DNA of 64,000 nucleotides from Daldinia sp. FL1419. Lineage: Eukaryota > Ascomycota > Sordariomycetes > Xylariales > Hypoxylaceae. The DNA is taken from contig MU623444.1 in NCBI GenBank assembly GCA_025201765.1, positions 1-64,000 of the forward strand, read 5' to 3'. The notes under the pieces were generated by a model. It saw only the letters and a list, made by a program, of their open reading frames with translations. It did not search any database and was not told the origin of the DNA. A program made the translations under genes and the position numbers. Of this stretch, positions 12,423 through 23,047 are shown in pieces (position 1 is the first letter of the stretch; each line of letters starts with the position of its first letter).

Positions 12423-13451
12423 CTAGATTCCCTTGGAGAAAGATTTACCCCCTGCCGCAGCGTCGAAAGCGACGCACTCCTTCAATCCACACGCGATAAA
12501 GACGTCCCTGGGGCTGGTAGTAGCCTTAGATTTCATAGAGGTACCGGTATCCTTTAAGGCTCTGGATGCTTGTGTTACTGCTTCATATACAGGGCCTAGA
12601 GCGAAGGCCGGAAATATTATCATTCGGTAGCCCAAATCCTTCGCCTCCTGGACCGATAAGGTAGGAGAAACGCCGCCCGGGACGCAGTTGAAGAGACAAG
12701 GCGTCGATTCCATATCCTTGCAGATCTGTCTGCCTTGGTCCCTAGACTTGATACCCTCGAGAAAGACTACGTCTGCTCCCGCCTCGACAGCCTTCTTTAG
12801 TCGGTCCCTGGCGGCGTCGTATCCTAGCGAGTCTAACGCATCTGTCCTGGCGATGATGACTATATCTCCCCCCTCTTTCTCACGTGCGTGAACAGCGGCT
12901 CGAATACGAGAAACGAACTCATCTTCCGAGACAAGTTCCTTATTCATCAAATGCCCGCATCTCTTTGATTGCACTTGATCCTCGAGATGTAGAGCAGCTA
13001 CTCCGGCTCTCATATACTGCGTAGCCGTCCTCCCGACCATAAGGGGACCTGCATGCCATGTTAATCACAGTTGGGACTTATGACTCGAGGGCTAGTTTAC
13101 CGCCAAAACCCGTGTCGGCATCCGCCACCAGTGGAACGGATGCATCTAAGGAGGCTATCATGGCCGCGTTATCTCGCATGTCATTTAGCGTGGCGATTCC
13201 CAAATCCGGCATACCAAGCCGAGACATTGTTGTTCCCGCCCCTGTCTATCACGAGATTAATGCTAATGACCGCCATGAGAATATGCTTGAGATACTTCTA
13301 GGCTTACCATATACAAGCAATCGAAACCTGCCCCTAAGGCTATTCTCGCGGTAAGGCCATCGTACACCCCGGGGCTAACGACGATATTCCCAGGCGTGGA
13401 CAGAGCAGCGCGTAGCCTCGATACTGGGGTTTGGAGAATGTCGGCCATCAT
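12423..13451 (-). CDS. ICL/PEPM-family C-C lyase (2-methylisocitrate / dimethylmalate lyase-like)
   Basis: Exons 13451-13308, 13245-13101, 13048-12423; 304 aa, the length of bacterial PrpB-type enzymes and about half that of fungal isocitrate lyases. The metal-binding loop VADADTGFGG (residues 88-97), the LEDQ strand (118-121) and the catalytic loop SKRCGHL with Cys127 are all intact, so lyase chemistry is expected rather than mutase. The region NCVPGGVSP resembles the N-x-x-E-G-G-x-TP loop of dimethylmalate lyase and oxaloacetate hydrolase enzymes as much as PrpB, so the substrate is open. No mitochondrial or peroxisomal targeting signal is obvious (C-terminus SFSKGI). Transcribed away from the aconitase-family gene from a shared 674-bp region. 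Confidence 0.88.
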
Positions 13452-14125
13452 AGTTACCTACCTACATATCATGTTAGCATATTCCGGGGTTTACTTACGA
13501 CGACGTTTCCTACCTCTTTATCAGCTCGACCGGAGCCGCTCTGGTTCCGGTTCTTGCAAAAGCCAAGAAAAAGTTAACCGATAGTTCCCTCGCGCGATGC
13601 AGATCCGCGCGATGTATAGCCATCTATGATATCCATGGATGGTCGGTTACGTGGTTCGCCGAGTTGGCCGAGTTGGCCGATATCTCGCCGACTTTCGCCG
13701 AGATGGTCTCGGCAACCTCGCTGCCGATATACATGAGGTTCAAACGTCATATACCGATATTATATGCAGTCGTTTTAGATAGAAGGCCGACCGGCCTATT
13801 AATGAGTACCTAATGCGGGTAGGATTGCCTTAAGTTGATGCGCATACGTACCCTGTTAACTCCAAATTGGCCAGTAAGCCTCCCTCTATCAGGAACTATT
13901 AACTGGCCTAAAGCCTTAACAACTCGTAGCCGAAGCGGCTCCCCAGTGATAGTAATGATTGACATGATACAATGAGGCAAACATGTATATTACTATTGTT
14001 TCTATATCAAGTGCTCTATATCTTGCGAATCCTAAAGTTCACCTAGGAGATAGTTGTACTTAGTTTTGGCCACATTTATCATCAATAACGAAGTAATACT
14101 TATCTAGGATCAAATATCATCCAGT
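13452..14125. promoter_or_regulatory. Bidirectional promoter of lyase and aconitase-family genes with TTCGCCGAG motifs
   Basis: Shared upstream region of two divergent genes. TTCGCCGAG occurs at 13655-13663 and 13694-13702, 39 bp apart and in the same orientation, with related GGCCGAG and TCTCGCCGA pieces between them and GGTCTCGGC just after. The same 9-mer recurs upstream of the PrpD-family gene. A site for the Zn2Cys6 regulator at 17483 is an inference: such proteins bind CGG/CCG half sites. Confidence 0.5.
13655..13702 (+). promoter_or_regulatory. Paired TTCGCCGAG motif, candidate operator
   Basis: Two exact copies (13655-13663, 13694-13702) in a GC-rich patch within otherwise AT-leaning intergenic DNA. 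See also 21424-21520. Confidence 0.45.
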
Positions 14126-17048
14126 ATGGCTTTTTATAACGAAGTTGATGGTTTGCTTCGGACATCACGAAATGTCCACATAGAGGGAGACGATGGGACG
14201 CGATGTATGTTAGAGTTCTGAACTTCCTGCTATCGTCGTTACTAATATACTATTTCTTTTCTAGCTTCGATAGAATTTATACGAGACCTAGAGCCATTGG
14301 CTTTCAAGCTGCGCAACGCCGGATACGAACGAGAGAGCGAAACTTTGCAACATGTGACCAGCATTTGTCTAGCATCGCCAAACTATGGGGGCTTGGGACT
14401 CACGCTTGACACGCAAATTTCAGGAGATATAGCATCTGAAGTGCTGCTACTGATCACAGCTTGTGAGTTGATTAGAACCCCAAAACTCTTGTTGGCGATA
14501 TGACTGAATAGGGGTAGGGCTGGAAGCGTTGAACTCTGCCGATCGAGAAAGAAGTGTTGGCAGTAGAGTTGTGAATTCCAAACCCGCGGATCGACCAGCA
14601 ATGAATTTGACCGAAAAGATCTTCGCTATGCACGATGTGGACTCGAAGGGGTATGTGAAGGTAGGAGACACTATTCGCGTTTCGGTTGATTGGATCATGG
14701 CATCAGAAGCGTCGTGGGGTGTAAGTAAACCCCGTCGAAGTCGAGTTTTGAACCGTGGGATCTGACCGTAAGATGCTAGAGTATGGAAACGACTTATAAT
14801 CAGCTGGGATCTCCGGGAATATTCCGCAATGACCGGTTTTGGCTTGCTGGCGACCATGTGGTTGATCCCAGGGTTAATGCTCATCCTAGAATCAAGCCTC
14901 TAATTGAGTCATCGGAAAGAGCAAGAAGGGTTTTCAAGATGACAGAATATCAAGGGATGAATGTACGTGCTTGATTCACGGCACGATACTCCTCGTTGCG
15001 AATCCCCGCTGACGTATTGCTAGTATACTATAATGCACACGGAGTTCTTTCGAGAGCGTGCACAACCTGGGATGCTTGTGATAGGGTCTGACTCCCATAC
15101 CTGCTCTGCAGGTGCGGTTGGAAGCCTAGCTATAGGGCTAGGTGCTGCAGACGTGACGATGGCTCTCGTTACTGGGGAAATATGGTTCAAGGTACCGGAA
15201 GTTATCCAGATCCGGTTTATCGGAAAGCTCCCCAAGGGTATCGGTGGAAAGGACGTAATACTCTATGTATTGCAGCAGCTTAAAAGGAACACCGTGGCTG
15301 CGGATAGAGTGGTAGAGTACACCGGACCGGGTCTAAGCCATCTATCACCAGACGCCCGCTTCGCTATTGCAAACATGACTACCGTAAGAAGGCAGACCTA
15401 TGCAATTAAACCTGATTAAGCATATTCTCTGACTTTATATAGGAGTTCGGAGGTATCAGCGGTATCTTCGTGCCAGACGAGGTTACCAAGCATTTCATCG
15501 ATTCGAGAAAGATCGCACGACATAGGAATTCGGCATACTTTATGCGACCCGATGGGAGTGCTGGATATGCCGAAACAGCTACTATTGACCTATCGAACGT
15601 AGAGTCTTTCGTTGCGAAGTATCCACGCCCAGATGATGTTGTCCCCGTGTCGGAGGTTCAGGGACAGAAACTGGATGGCTGCTTTATCGGTGCATGCACG
15701 ACGGCCGAGGAAGATATCATCATAGGTGCACTAACCTTAGAACAGGGTCTGAGAGCAGGAAAGGTACCTGTAAAAAACGGTAAGAGAAAGGTTGTCCCAG
15801 GCTCGAGGCCAATTATGGATAAGCTCGAAAGAAATGGTCTTGCGGATATTTACAGAGCGGCGGGATTCGAAGTAGGCGTTCCCGGATGCAGCTATTGTGT
15901 TGGTATGTCTGCAGATCAAGCAGGTCCTGGGGAAGTGTGGTTGTCCTCTCAAAACCGCAATTTTGAGAACAGAATGGGTAAGGGTAAGGGGTTACCATTA
16001 TCTTACTTATGGGAATGGCTTTATAACGAGAATAGATTCTATCGGGCACTTAGCATCTGCTGCGACAGTAGCAGCATCATCTTTCGAAATGGCCATTACG
16101 AACCCTCAGGCGCTTTTGGATAACATAGATGCATCAAGATTTGACGCGCTCAAGGGGCGAGGTTCGTTGCATACGATGCCAACAACCCCACTGGATTATG
16201 TCGAACCAGCTTCCGCTGATCGCTCGGACGATTCACTACCAAACAGCATGGTCGTTAGAAATAAAACCAAATCCGACGATAAGACGACAGGAACCGTAGG
16301 GAAACTACGCGAAAATAAAATCAAGGGCAAAATCCAGAGACTAGGCGACTTCATCGACACGGACGCGGTGTGTATCTCTTTTACCATATTAAATCCTTGG
16401 TCCGAACGCGTTTATTTTACTAATAAGACAAATTACAGCTAGCACCAGCACAATTCTTGGTAGAATCCAAGACAGACGAAGCGCTTGGTACACATTGCCT
16501 CGAGTTTACGCATCCGAATTTCCGTCAGAGGGTCAAAGAGGGATGCGATATTGTAGTTGCCGGTAAGGCATTCGGTTGTGGCTCGTCGCGCCAGCAGGCT
16601 GTTTCAGCATTACTAGGTAGGTATCAAGAATATTTTCCTCTCATGTTCCTCTCTGAAGATCAGCCTGGACTTTGCTAAGAGGTGCCTGTAACTTCTAGGA
16701 TGTGGGGTAAAATGTGTGATAGCACGGTCCTTCGCGTTTATTTACAGCCGTAACCAGCCCAGTTTAGGCCTTCTGGGCATTACTATTAGCGATGATAGCT
16801 TCTACGGCCTCGCTAAGGATGGTGCTGAGATAGACATCGACCTTGACGCCAATGTGCTACGCGTTGACGGTAGGGAATTCCCGTTCCAACTGAGCCCGAT
16901 GGAGAAGCAGCTTATGAACTTGGGTGGGATTACGCCAGCTTTTCAGAAATTTGGCAAGCAGCTCTTCGAAGCATTGTGTTCCGGAGTTACTGGCACTACG
17001 ACATCTAGAATAGGGAAGAAGGAAATGGATGGTGGACTTCAGTGGTAG
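14126..17048 (+). CDS. Aconitase-family hydro-lyase, fused LeuC-LeuD type
   Basis: Nine exons: 14126-14204, 14265-14462, 14518-14720, 14780-14962, 15024-15383, 15443-15983, 16036-16367, 16439-16616, 16699-17048; 807 aa, all junctions GT-AG and in frame. The canonical start of the catalytic part is near residue 121 (MNLTEKIFAMHD), preceded by a 120-residue extension of unknown role. [4Fe-4S] ligands Cys426 (GACTTAEED) and Cys490/Cys493 (PGCSYCVGM) are present, as are GSDSHTCSAGA and MGKDSIGHLASAA. The C-terminal swivel domain has AFGCGSSRQQA and IARSFAFIYSRN. The layout resembles isopropylmalate isomerase/homoaconitase rather than mitochondrial aconitase. It likely interconverts a hydroxy-tricarboxylate or alkylmalate via an unsaturated acid; the substrate is not set by sequence. 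The exon 3 acceptor could alternatively lie 6 bp upstream. Confidence 0.88.
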
Positions 17049-17482
17049 ATTCGTGATACTTAAAAAACTGATGGCCTAAAACACCCCGTTCGGAGCCGAG
17101 GCGGGAAAGTCGAAGAAAGACCCCTGGGTTTTGGTGTGGGGTAACTTGATTCCCTCTCTGCTTCAACTGAACATCTCATTCAGCGTTGGTCTTCACCTGG
17201 TACTTATGCTTGACTTTGTGTTAAAATCTATGGAACGTGAATATATATACCTAAACTACCTACCTACCTACCTACTTACCTACCTAAGGTTAGGTATCAG
17301 GTATATAGGATTGGTCGTCTAATAAGAGAATCCCAAGCTATCCATTTAATAGCCAACACTGTTTAGAGTGCGGTCTCTCTTGAGCATCGAACAGAAAGGT
17401 ATCCCCCTTTTGGGTCGGGAAGCTCGGGTCATGAGTACTGCTTAAAGCAAATATCACTAAAATACAGGACTTATAATCCGTC
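17049..17482. other. Intergenic with CTAC/CCTA simple repeat
   Basis: Promoter region of the regulator gene. An imperfect (CTAC)n tract at about 17255-17290 runs into a TAGGTATC inverted arm. No TTCGCCGAG copy found here. Confidence 0.5.
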
Positions 17483-19563
17483 ATGCCCCAACGTCGGAAG
17501 AAGGCGTGCACAGAATGCCAAAGTCACAAGGTCATACTTTGATACTCTATTCAAGCACCCTAGACAATGAATATTAACCCGAGTTCTTAGATAAAATGTT
17601 CCGCAGAGCCACCCGAAATATGTTCTAGGTGTCAGCGACTAGGACTTCGTTGTGTAGTCACCCCGAATGCACGTTGTCGCCGGACCAAGGCCCAGCTCCA
17701 GCGTGAGCTGGAATCCTTGAAGGGGCTTGTCCGCCAGCCTCCCCAACCCATAGAGATTTCAAATTCAAGCATATTGCGCATACGAGACCGTGATCAGGTA
17801 AACGGCGTGAGACCAGCAATTATAGAGTCACCGTCAACTTTATCCAACGAAATTCTATCTATCCCGTTTCCAGATGCATCATGTTTACCTCGGATGATTG
17901 ATGGGTGGAAACTGGGCAGCTGTGCGATTAGTGATTGCTTCAACCTGTAAGGAAACAGTCTAACATCTTTCAATTTATGGTACGGTTTTAACCATCCTCA
18001 TAGATATTTTCAAAATTATAATTCCGTTCTACCAATCTTGGATCATCAAAATAGAAGCAAGCCGAATGATTATTACAGCAAGTCGAAGTTTTTATTCTGG
18101 ACCATCGTTTTCATTGGGAGTAAGCGGTACACCAAGGATCCTGCCATCATGGATTTTCTCGCACAGCGTATGAACAAATTGGCGCTTCTCGCCCTGGAGG
18201 ATGCCAATAATATCATAGAGACCCTTCAAGGCATTATTCTTTTATGCCACTGGCCCGTACCAACGAGCTCCATGTATAAAGACATGACCCAGATGCTAAG
18301 CGGCGCTGCTTTACATCTAGCTATGCAAATTGGACTTCATATTGTAGGCACTGGCCAAGACTTTGCTCGTACTGTCCTATCCTCGAATACAAATCACTCT
18401 TCCAAGGCCTTTAGAGCCCAGCTGTGGAGTTACTGTCTCATCACATACCACAGGTGAGTGAAGCACATAACATCTAGTTAAATGGACCGTATTCTGACGA
18501 GTGATAGCACGAGCTTGCGCCAAGGTATCCTACCGTTGGTGCTTCTTGATTCTCCCCAGACGAAGCCCCCAGACGCTGGTCTCTTTCCAGATGATCTTGA
18601 AGCTAGTCGAAGGATGCACGGCATCCTGATAGCAGCGACTACTTCTGTAGTAAGGTTGATTTCTCCAATTGGATCAAACTCTCAATCCGAATTGAAACCA
18701 TTTATTTGCCTCTACGACACACAGCTCGAAGAAGTCGCAGCGGATATCAAATCAGCCCTAAGTATGCGACTCTAACCAAATCACCTTGCTTTCTACATAC
18801 ACTAACGCCTCCAGGTATGGTATACCTTTACTGCTATCGTATTCATCTGCTCGCATATCACTTTCTAGATTGCTGTGGCCCGGATCACGAAGGCTTAATT
18901 AAGCTCTATATCGTCTCTTGTAAACTGATCGAGTCTTTGACTTCGCAAGACGAGTCCACTGGATTTGCCAGGGCGTGTCCAGAATTTATCCACAGGACAA
19001 CACTTCTCTCCGCTATATCGATCCTCAAAATTCACAAGAGCGTGCTCGTGCGTCACGTTAATTCAACCAGAGGCGAAAAAGCATATTTTTCTGCCATCTA
19101 CCAATGCCAGAGAGCATCGCTTCAAAATGACGATCTCTGCGCACGGGGTGTTACTATTCTCGGACAGATGTGGACGAGCAAAAATATGTACCGGCAACCA
19201 GATGGGCGCATCGACAGCCTGAGTACTCGGATCCGGAGTAGGTTGTCTATGAGCGTTGTCTTTGATAGTTTTTGGTGGTGGCGAGTGGAATTCAACGGAC
19301 AGACAAGCCCTTATCCAGAACAGAATCAAATCGCGCCTGGTATGTATTCTAGGGAGGCACGTACACGGATTCTATCATGCTAATATGTTACAGCGCCACA
19401 AGATAATTCCCAAAATTCGAATTCACCTCGACAGCCCGGGGCATCATCGACAGGGCAGGTAATGGACTTCCCTGTTTATTGTAATATAGATATGATGCCT
19501 TTCAACGAGCCCTTCCCAGACTACGAATGGGCCGTCAACTTTGACTTTCCGGCCCCAAATTAA
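17483..19563 (+). CDS. Zn2Cys6 transcription factor, probable module regulator
   Basis: Six exons: 17483-17530, 17591-17946, 18004-18453, 18508-18761, 18815-19339, 19394-19563; 600 aa. An N-terminal binuclear zinc cluster (C9-x2-C12-x6-C19-x7-C27-x2-C30-x6-C37) is followed by a basic linker and a fungal transcription-factor middle homology region (for example LCHWPVPTSSMYKDMTQML, LWSYCLITYH). The acidic/aromatic C-terminus (DYEWAVNFDFPAP) looks like an activation tail. The first intron interrupts the zinc cluster and uses a weak GTCATA donor. Lying between the aconitase-family and PrpD-family genes, it is the obvious candidate pathway regulator; target and inducer are unknown. Confidence 0.85.
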
Positions 19564-19676
19564 GGTAATAAAAACACCCTAGCCGACAACCTACATAGGA
19601 TTTCAAATTTACATGGCTCGATAAGTTAGTTACATTTGGCAGGTTAAAGACGCATATTGCGCGCGTTGTATTGCTT

Positions 19677-21158
19677 CTAGGCTAGAGAATTCGCCGTGAG
19701 ACCTGCCATGAGCCGACCGATGACGGAGATTTCATCGCATTCGTCTAGCGTGAGTACTATCTGCTCAATCCGAGATCTCCTTTCATCACCAATGATATTT
19801 TGAGTCACGGTGCGCCATTTCTCGAGGATCTCCTCGTTGCTAAGTGGTGGCTTGACGCCCCGCGGGGCAGCTTGTTCATAACTCAGGGCTGCCGACCCGT
19901 CCCTAAAAGTTATGGTAACCTTCGTCCTGGCTTTTTCTTGTGACGATTTGGAATATTCCAGGTTATGCGTGCAAGTGCTTATATCAACTAATCTCCAGAC
20001 CTCATCTCGATCAAGCTTATCGTTGCGGAATTGTTCGGGTGTAACTCGATCGTCTACTAAGTACACGGCGCCGATATACGCATTGCTCATCTGTGCACCC
20101 GTCGAAGTAAGCGGCCGCACTGCTTTCCAACCCCCGTGGTGATACGCAGGCTCGCTCAGCTCTATAAGGATACTCTCGAAGTTGGAAAAGTCCCCTGTCT
20201 GTTTAGGATATAATCTGCGCAACGCAGCCATACAATCGACTGTGCAATGAGTTCCAGCCATTGACGCATACGGCTTTACCATTATCCCCTCTATCTCCCA
20301 TTTTGTACCCAGGTCCTTTGCTACCTCGTCGGGCTTAAACTGGGGCTCCATGCCATTGCCAGAGCTAAACATGGTCAGAAAACCGCCATATTCACGCTCA
20401 TAAACCTTCTTAATACCGATATAGCCGCCCCGAGCAAGGACCGCCGCTAGAAGTCCATTCCTCGAAGCGAAAGCATGCTGCATCCGTTTAACCTCGCTTT
20501 CAAATTGCGCTGACATCAAACCTCCAGCTTGTGTACAAGCTATTCCCAGGGCATCTTCAATAGCTGCTGCCGACAGGCCGAAGAGCTTCGATACAGCAGC
20601 AGCGGACGCGGACGGTCCAAAAATGGCACCAGAATGCCAGCCCTTAGAGAGAATGTGGGCCCCCCAGAGGCCTAGTCCAACGCGAGGACCTACCTCGCAG
20701 CCTACGAGATAAGCAAGCAGCAGGTCTTTACCTGAGTAGCGCAGTCCTACGTTGTCCCCTTCCCCGCGGCTATAATGCTCAGCCGCGGCGAGTAAGGCAG
20801 GTATCAAGATAGAGTTAGAATGGACAGGGGCGTCGCGATGCCAATCATCTAACTCAAAACCCTGTATAAAAGTGCCGTTGAGTAGCGCAGCAGAGAGCGG
20901 TCCAACTTTACGTTCCCAGCCGAAGACGGTTGCACTGCCGCCTGCCACTTCCAACTCCAGAACGGCGGTGGTGGCTTTCTTGGATGAGGGCAAATGCGCG
21001 CCGACGAGAGCACAAGCAAGGCCATCCAAGATAAGATATTTGGCTCTAGTTATAATATGCTCTGGGATATCGCTGTATCTAAGGTTTTCGACCCAAGTGC
21101 ATAGCCTTCCTGTTGGTCCTTCTGGATCCATTGGAAGTTGACTGGAAAAGGAAGCCAT
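19677..21158 (-). CDS. MmgE/PrpD-family enzyme, cis-aconitate decarboxylase / methylcitrate dehydratase-like
   Basis: Single exon, 493 aa from the chosen ATG at 21158 (MASFSSQLPMDPEG, AAG-ATG-G context). An in-frame upstream ATG at 21239 adds 27 residues, but a TATATATA box at 21193-21200 falls inside that extension, favouring the inner start. Family blocks: RAKYLILDGLACALVGA, FELDDWHRDAPVHSNSI, ALGIACTQAGGLMSAQ, VKRMQHAFASRNG, MVKPYASMAGTHCTVD. The His of APVHS, the Lys of VKRMQ and the Lys-x-Tyr of KPY match active-site positions described for cis-aconitate decarboxylases, as I recall them. To my eye the wording is closer to fungal CadA/IRG1-type proteins than to bacterial PrpD. The reaction could be dehydration of an alkylcitrate or decarboxylation of an aconitate. 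Confidence 0.85.
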   Translation of the reverse strand: MASFSSQLPMDPEGPTGRLCTWVENLRYSDIPEHIITRAKYLILDGLACALVGAHLPSSKKATTAVLELEVAGGSATVFGWERKVGPLSAALLNGTFIQGFELDDWHRDAPVHSNSILIPALLAAAEHYSRGEGDNVGLRYSGKDLLLAYLVGCEVGPRVGLGLWGAHILSKGWHSGAIFGPSASAAAVSKLFGLSAAAIEDALGIACTQAGGLMSAQFESEVKRMQHAFASRNGLLAAVLARGGYIGIKKVYEREYGGFLTMFSSGNGMEPQFKPDEVAKDLGTKWEIEGIMVKPYASMAGTHCTVDCMAALRRLYPKQTGDFSNFESILIELSEPAYHHGGWKAVRPLTSTGAQMSNAYIGAVYLVDDRVTPEQFRNDKLDRDEVWRLVDISTCTHNLEYSKSSQEKARTKVTITFRDGSAALSYEQAAPRGVKPPLSNEEILEKWRTVTQNIIGDERRSRIEQIVLTLDECDEISVIGRLMAGLTANSLA

Positions 21159-21808
21159 CTTAGCTGTAAATGTCGTACAGGTTAAATTCGAATATATATA
21201 ACTGCCCGGTAAAGTTGGTACGTTATAATATCGCTTCAAAAGATGTCTAGGTATAAGCGTCAGTCTATATGACTAGATAGCTCTCGGAGCCGGAACGGAA
21301 ACGGGACCCCGGCTTGCACCAGATGTACCGGCTAGATTAACAGAACGTTCAAAAGTCGGCAAGCAAGGTGGAATCCTGCGGTTTATCATGATGTGATAGG
21401 CATATGTTTAACTATCTTACTATTTCGCCGAGAGGATTTACAACAAATTATCTTGTGTCCCTTCAGGGTCCGCAGCCTCTAATACCGTCCCCGATGCGGG
21501 CAATCGGCGAACTCGGCGAAGCGATGTTACGTGTCAGCCAACATCGGCAAGCTCTAGCTTACAACTTAGCTCTGTATGAGAACGTGACGACGATGAAAAT
21601 CAGCATAGATATCATCGCAAGAAATTTAGACTAATTCAAGTGTAGCTGATAAATCTCTAACGGAAAATATGGCATTGGAAGTGACATTTCCCTACGAATA
21701 CTGCTGAGACTACAAAAGATTGGTAGGCTCGGCATTCTAGATGTGTCAATCCAACTTCATACCTATATCCAGAGGTATCTAATATATTAGCTCAGATCAT
21801 CCGTCAAA
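21159..21808. promoter_or_regulatory. PrpD-family gene promoter with TATA box and TTCGCCGAG motifs
   Basis: TATATATA at 21193-21200 lies 35-42 bp before the chosen ATG. TTCGCCGAG occurs at 21424-21432; the reverse form CTCGGCGAA is at 21512-21520, next to a shorter TCGGCGAA at 21504-21511. These match copies in the lyase/aconitase promoter. The rest of the interval shows nothing else. Confidence 0.5.
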
Positions 21809-23047
21809 TCACGCTGTGAACTTCATCGGCATCTTCTGTCCAGGAAGCTCAGACAGCCAACCCTCAGTCTCTTCTGTAACCGTGTTCTGCACTGCGCACT
21901 CATTCATCTCAGCCACAGTCTGTGTCTTCAATATTCCTTGTGCTCCAGGGCTACCGCATGCATGGAACATGCAAGAATCATTCATGGCACGTTGCAAGGC
22001 GTCTCCCTTCCATCCGAAAACGTAGTCGGCATGTGTTCCGTATCCAAGATTATCTGAATATGACCAGACGAAGGGTTGCGATCCGTCCTTGGGCCACATG
22101 CCATCGAACTGGGTCGTATTCCACATCGTTTCGTACGCGACTTGAGGCATCCGGACGGGATGGGATGCGGGGCAGGGACCGGCCTCTAGGAAGGTTCCCC
22201 GGTTCGTGTCGTACTTTGCCACGTTATTCACTACCTATCTACTAAAAGGTTTTGCTTAAGAAGGATAGACTATAGTGTTGCACGTACCATATGAGATTGG
22301 TGGTCTGGACTATCGAGATTCTTGCCGTCCCAGCATCTGCACAGCGGTTAATGGACGGAGATTCCGATTTGCGAGTAGGTCACTCACGCTGGGAAATGAT
22401 GAATAGCCATGATACCAGCAGGGCATGGCTTCTTGGGGAAATCTGGAGTCTCGCTTCCGCGGGTCAGGATTGTTTGCAAGCAAGTATATCGGAGGCCTTT
22501 GTTAGCCTTTGCGGCCTCAAGCGTGTTAGTAGTGGGACTGCCGACTGTCATGCGGAAGCCCTAAGGATTAATTAGTGAATGAGGTTATGTTGTCAGTTAT
22601 GAACTTGATAGTTGCTAATCGTCGACTTACGGGTTGGAATGCGGTAATGTATTGGTTACCATTCGAACTCAAGTCCTTCTGGGTATAGTAGATTGTCATG
22701 CCACCCTTGATATCGGGAGCATCCCGACCCTCAGTACCCAACTGAGCATTCGGGTACTGTGGCACGCGCTTGTAGGAGCCGTTCTCATGCCTGAAGTATA
22801 ATAACGCCGTCCAGTAGTTGGAGAAATCCTCAGTGTAGGCACATGTCGTACAACTACCTTGCTCGCCAATATCCCCCGTCATTGTCGCATTGAAGGCATT
22901 TCCACCAACTATTTGATGCACGTGAGCTGACGGGATAGCACCGGGCTCGACAAGGGGGTCCAATCGTTGGATAGATACAGTAGAACATCCGAATCGAAGA
23001 GCGGCCTGGGAGAACCCCGCATGAAGCAGAAGTGAAAGCCACTTCAT
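21809..23047 (-). CDS. Secreted DUF1996 domain protein (copy 2)
   Basis: Four exons: 23047-22631, 22560-22388, 22336-22288, 22234-21809; 354 aa. Signal peptide MKWLSLLLHAGFSQA, then the DUF1996 hallmarks LRFGCSTVSIQRLDPLV, SAHVHQIVGGN, DFSNYWTALLYF, KRVPQYP, CWDGKNLDSPDHQSHM and ADYVFGWKGDALQ. It is paralogous to the gene at 5375-6729, with a different intron number and clearly diverged sequence, so this is not a recent duplication. Function unknown; probably extracellular. Confidence 0.88.

Noticed and set aside
21159..21239. Longer start for the PrpD-family protein
   Set aside because: The extra 27 codons cover a TATATATA box, and the inner ATG has a better context and fits the family length.
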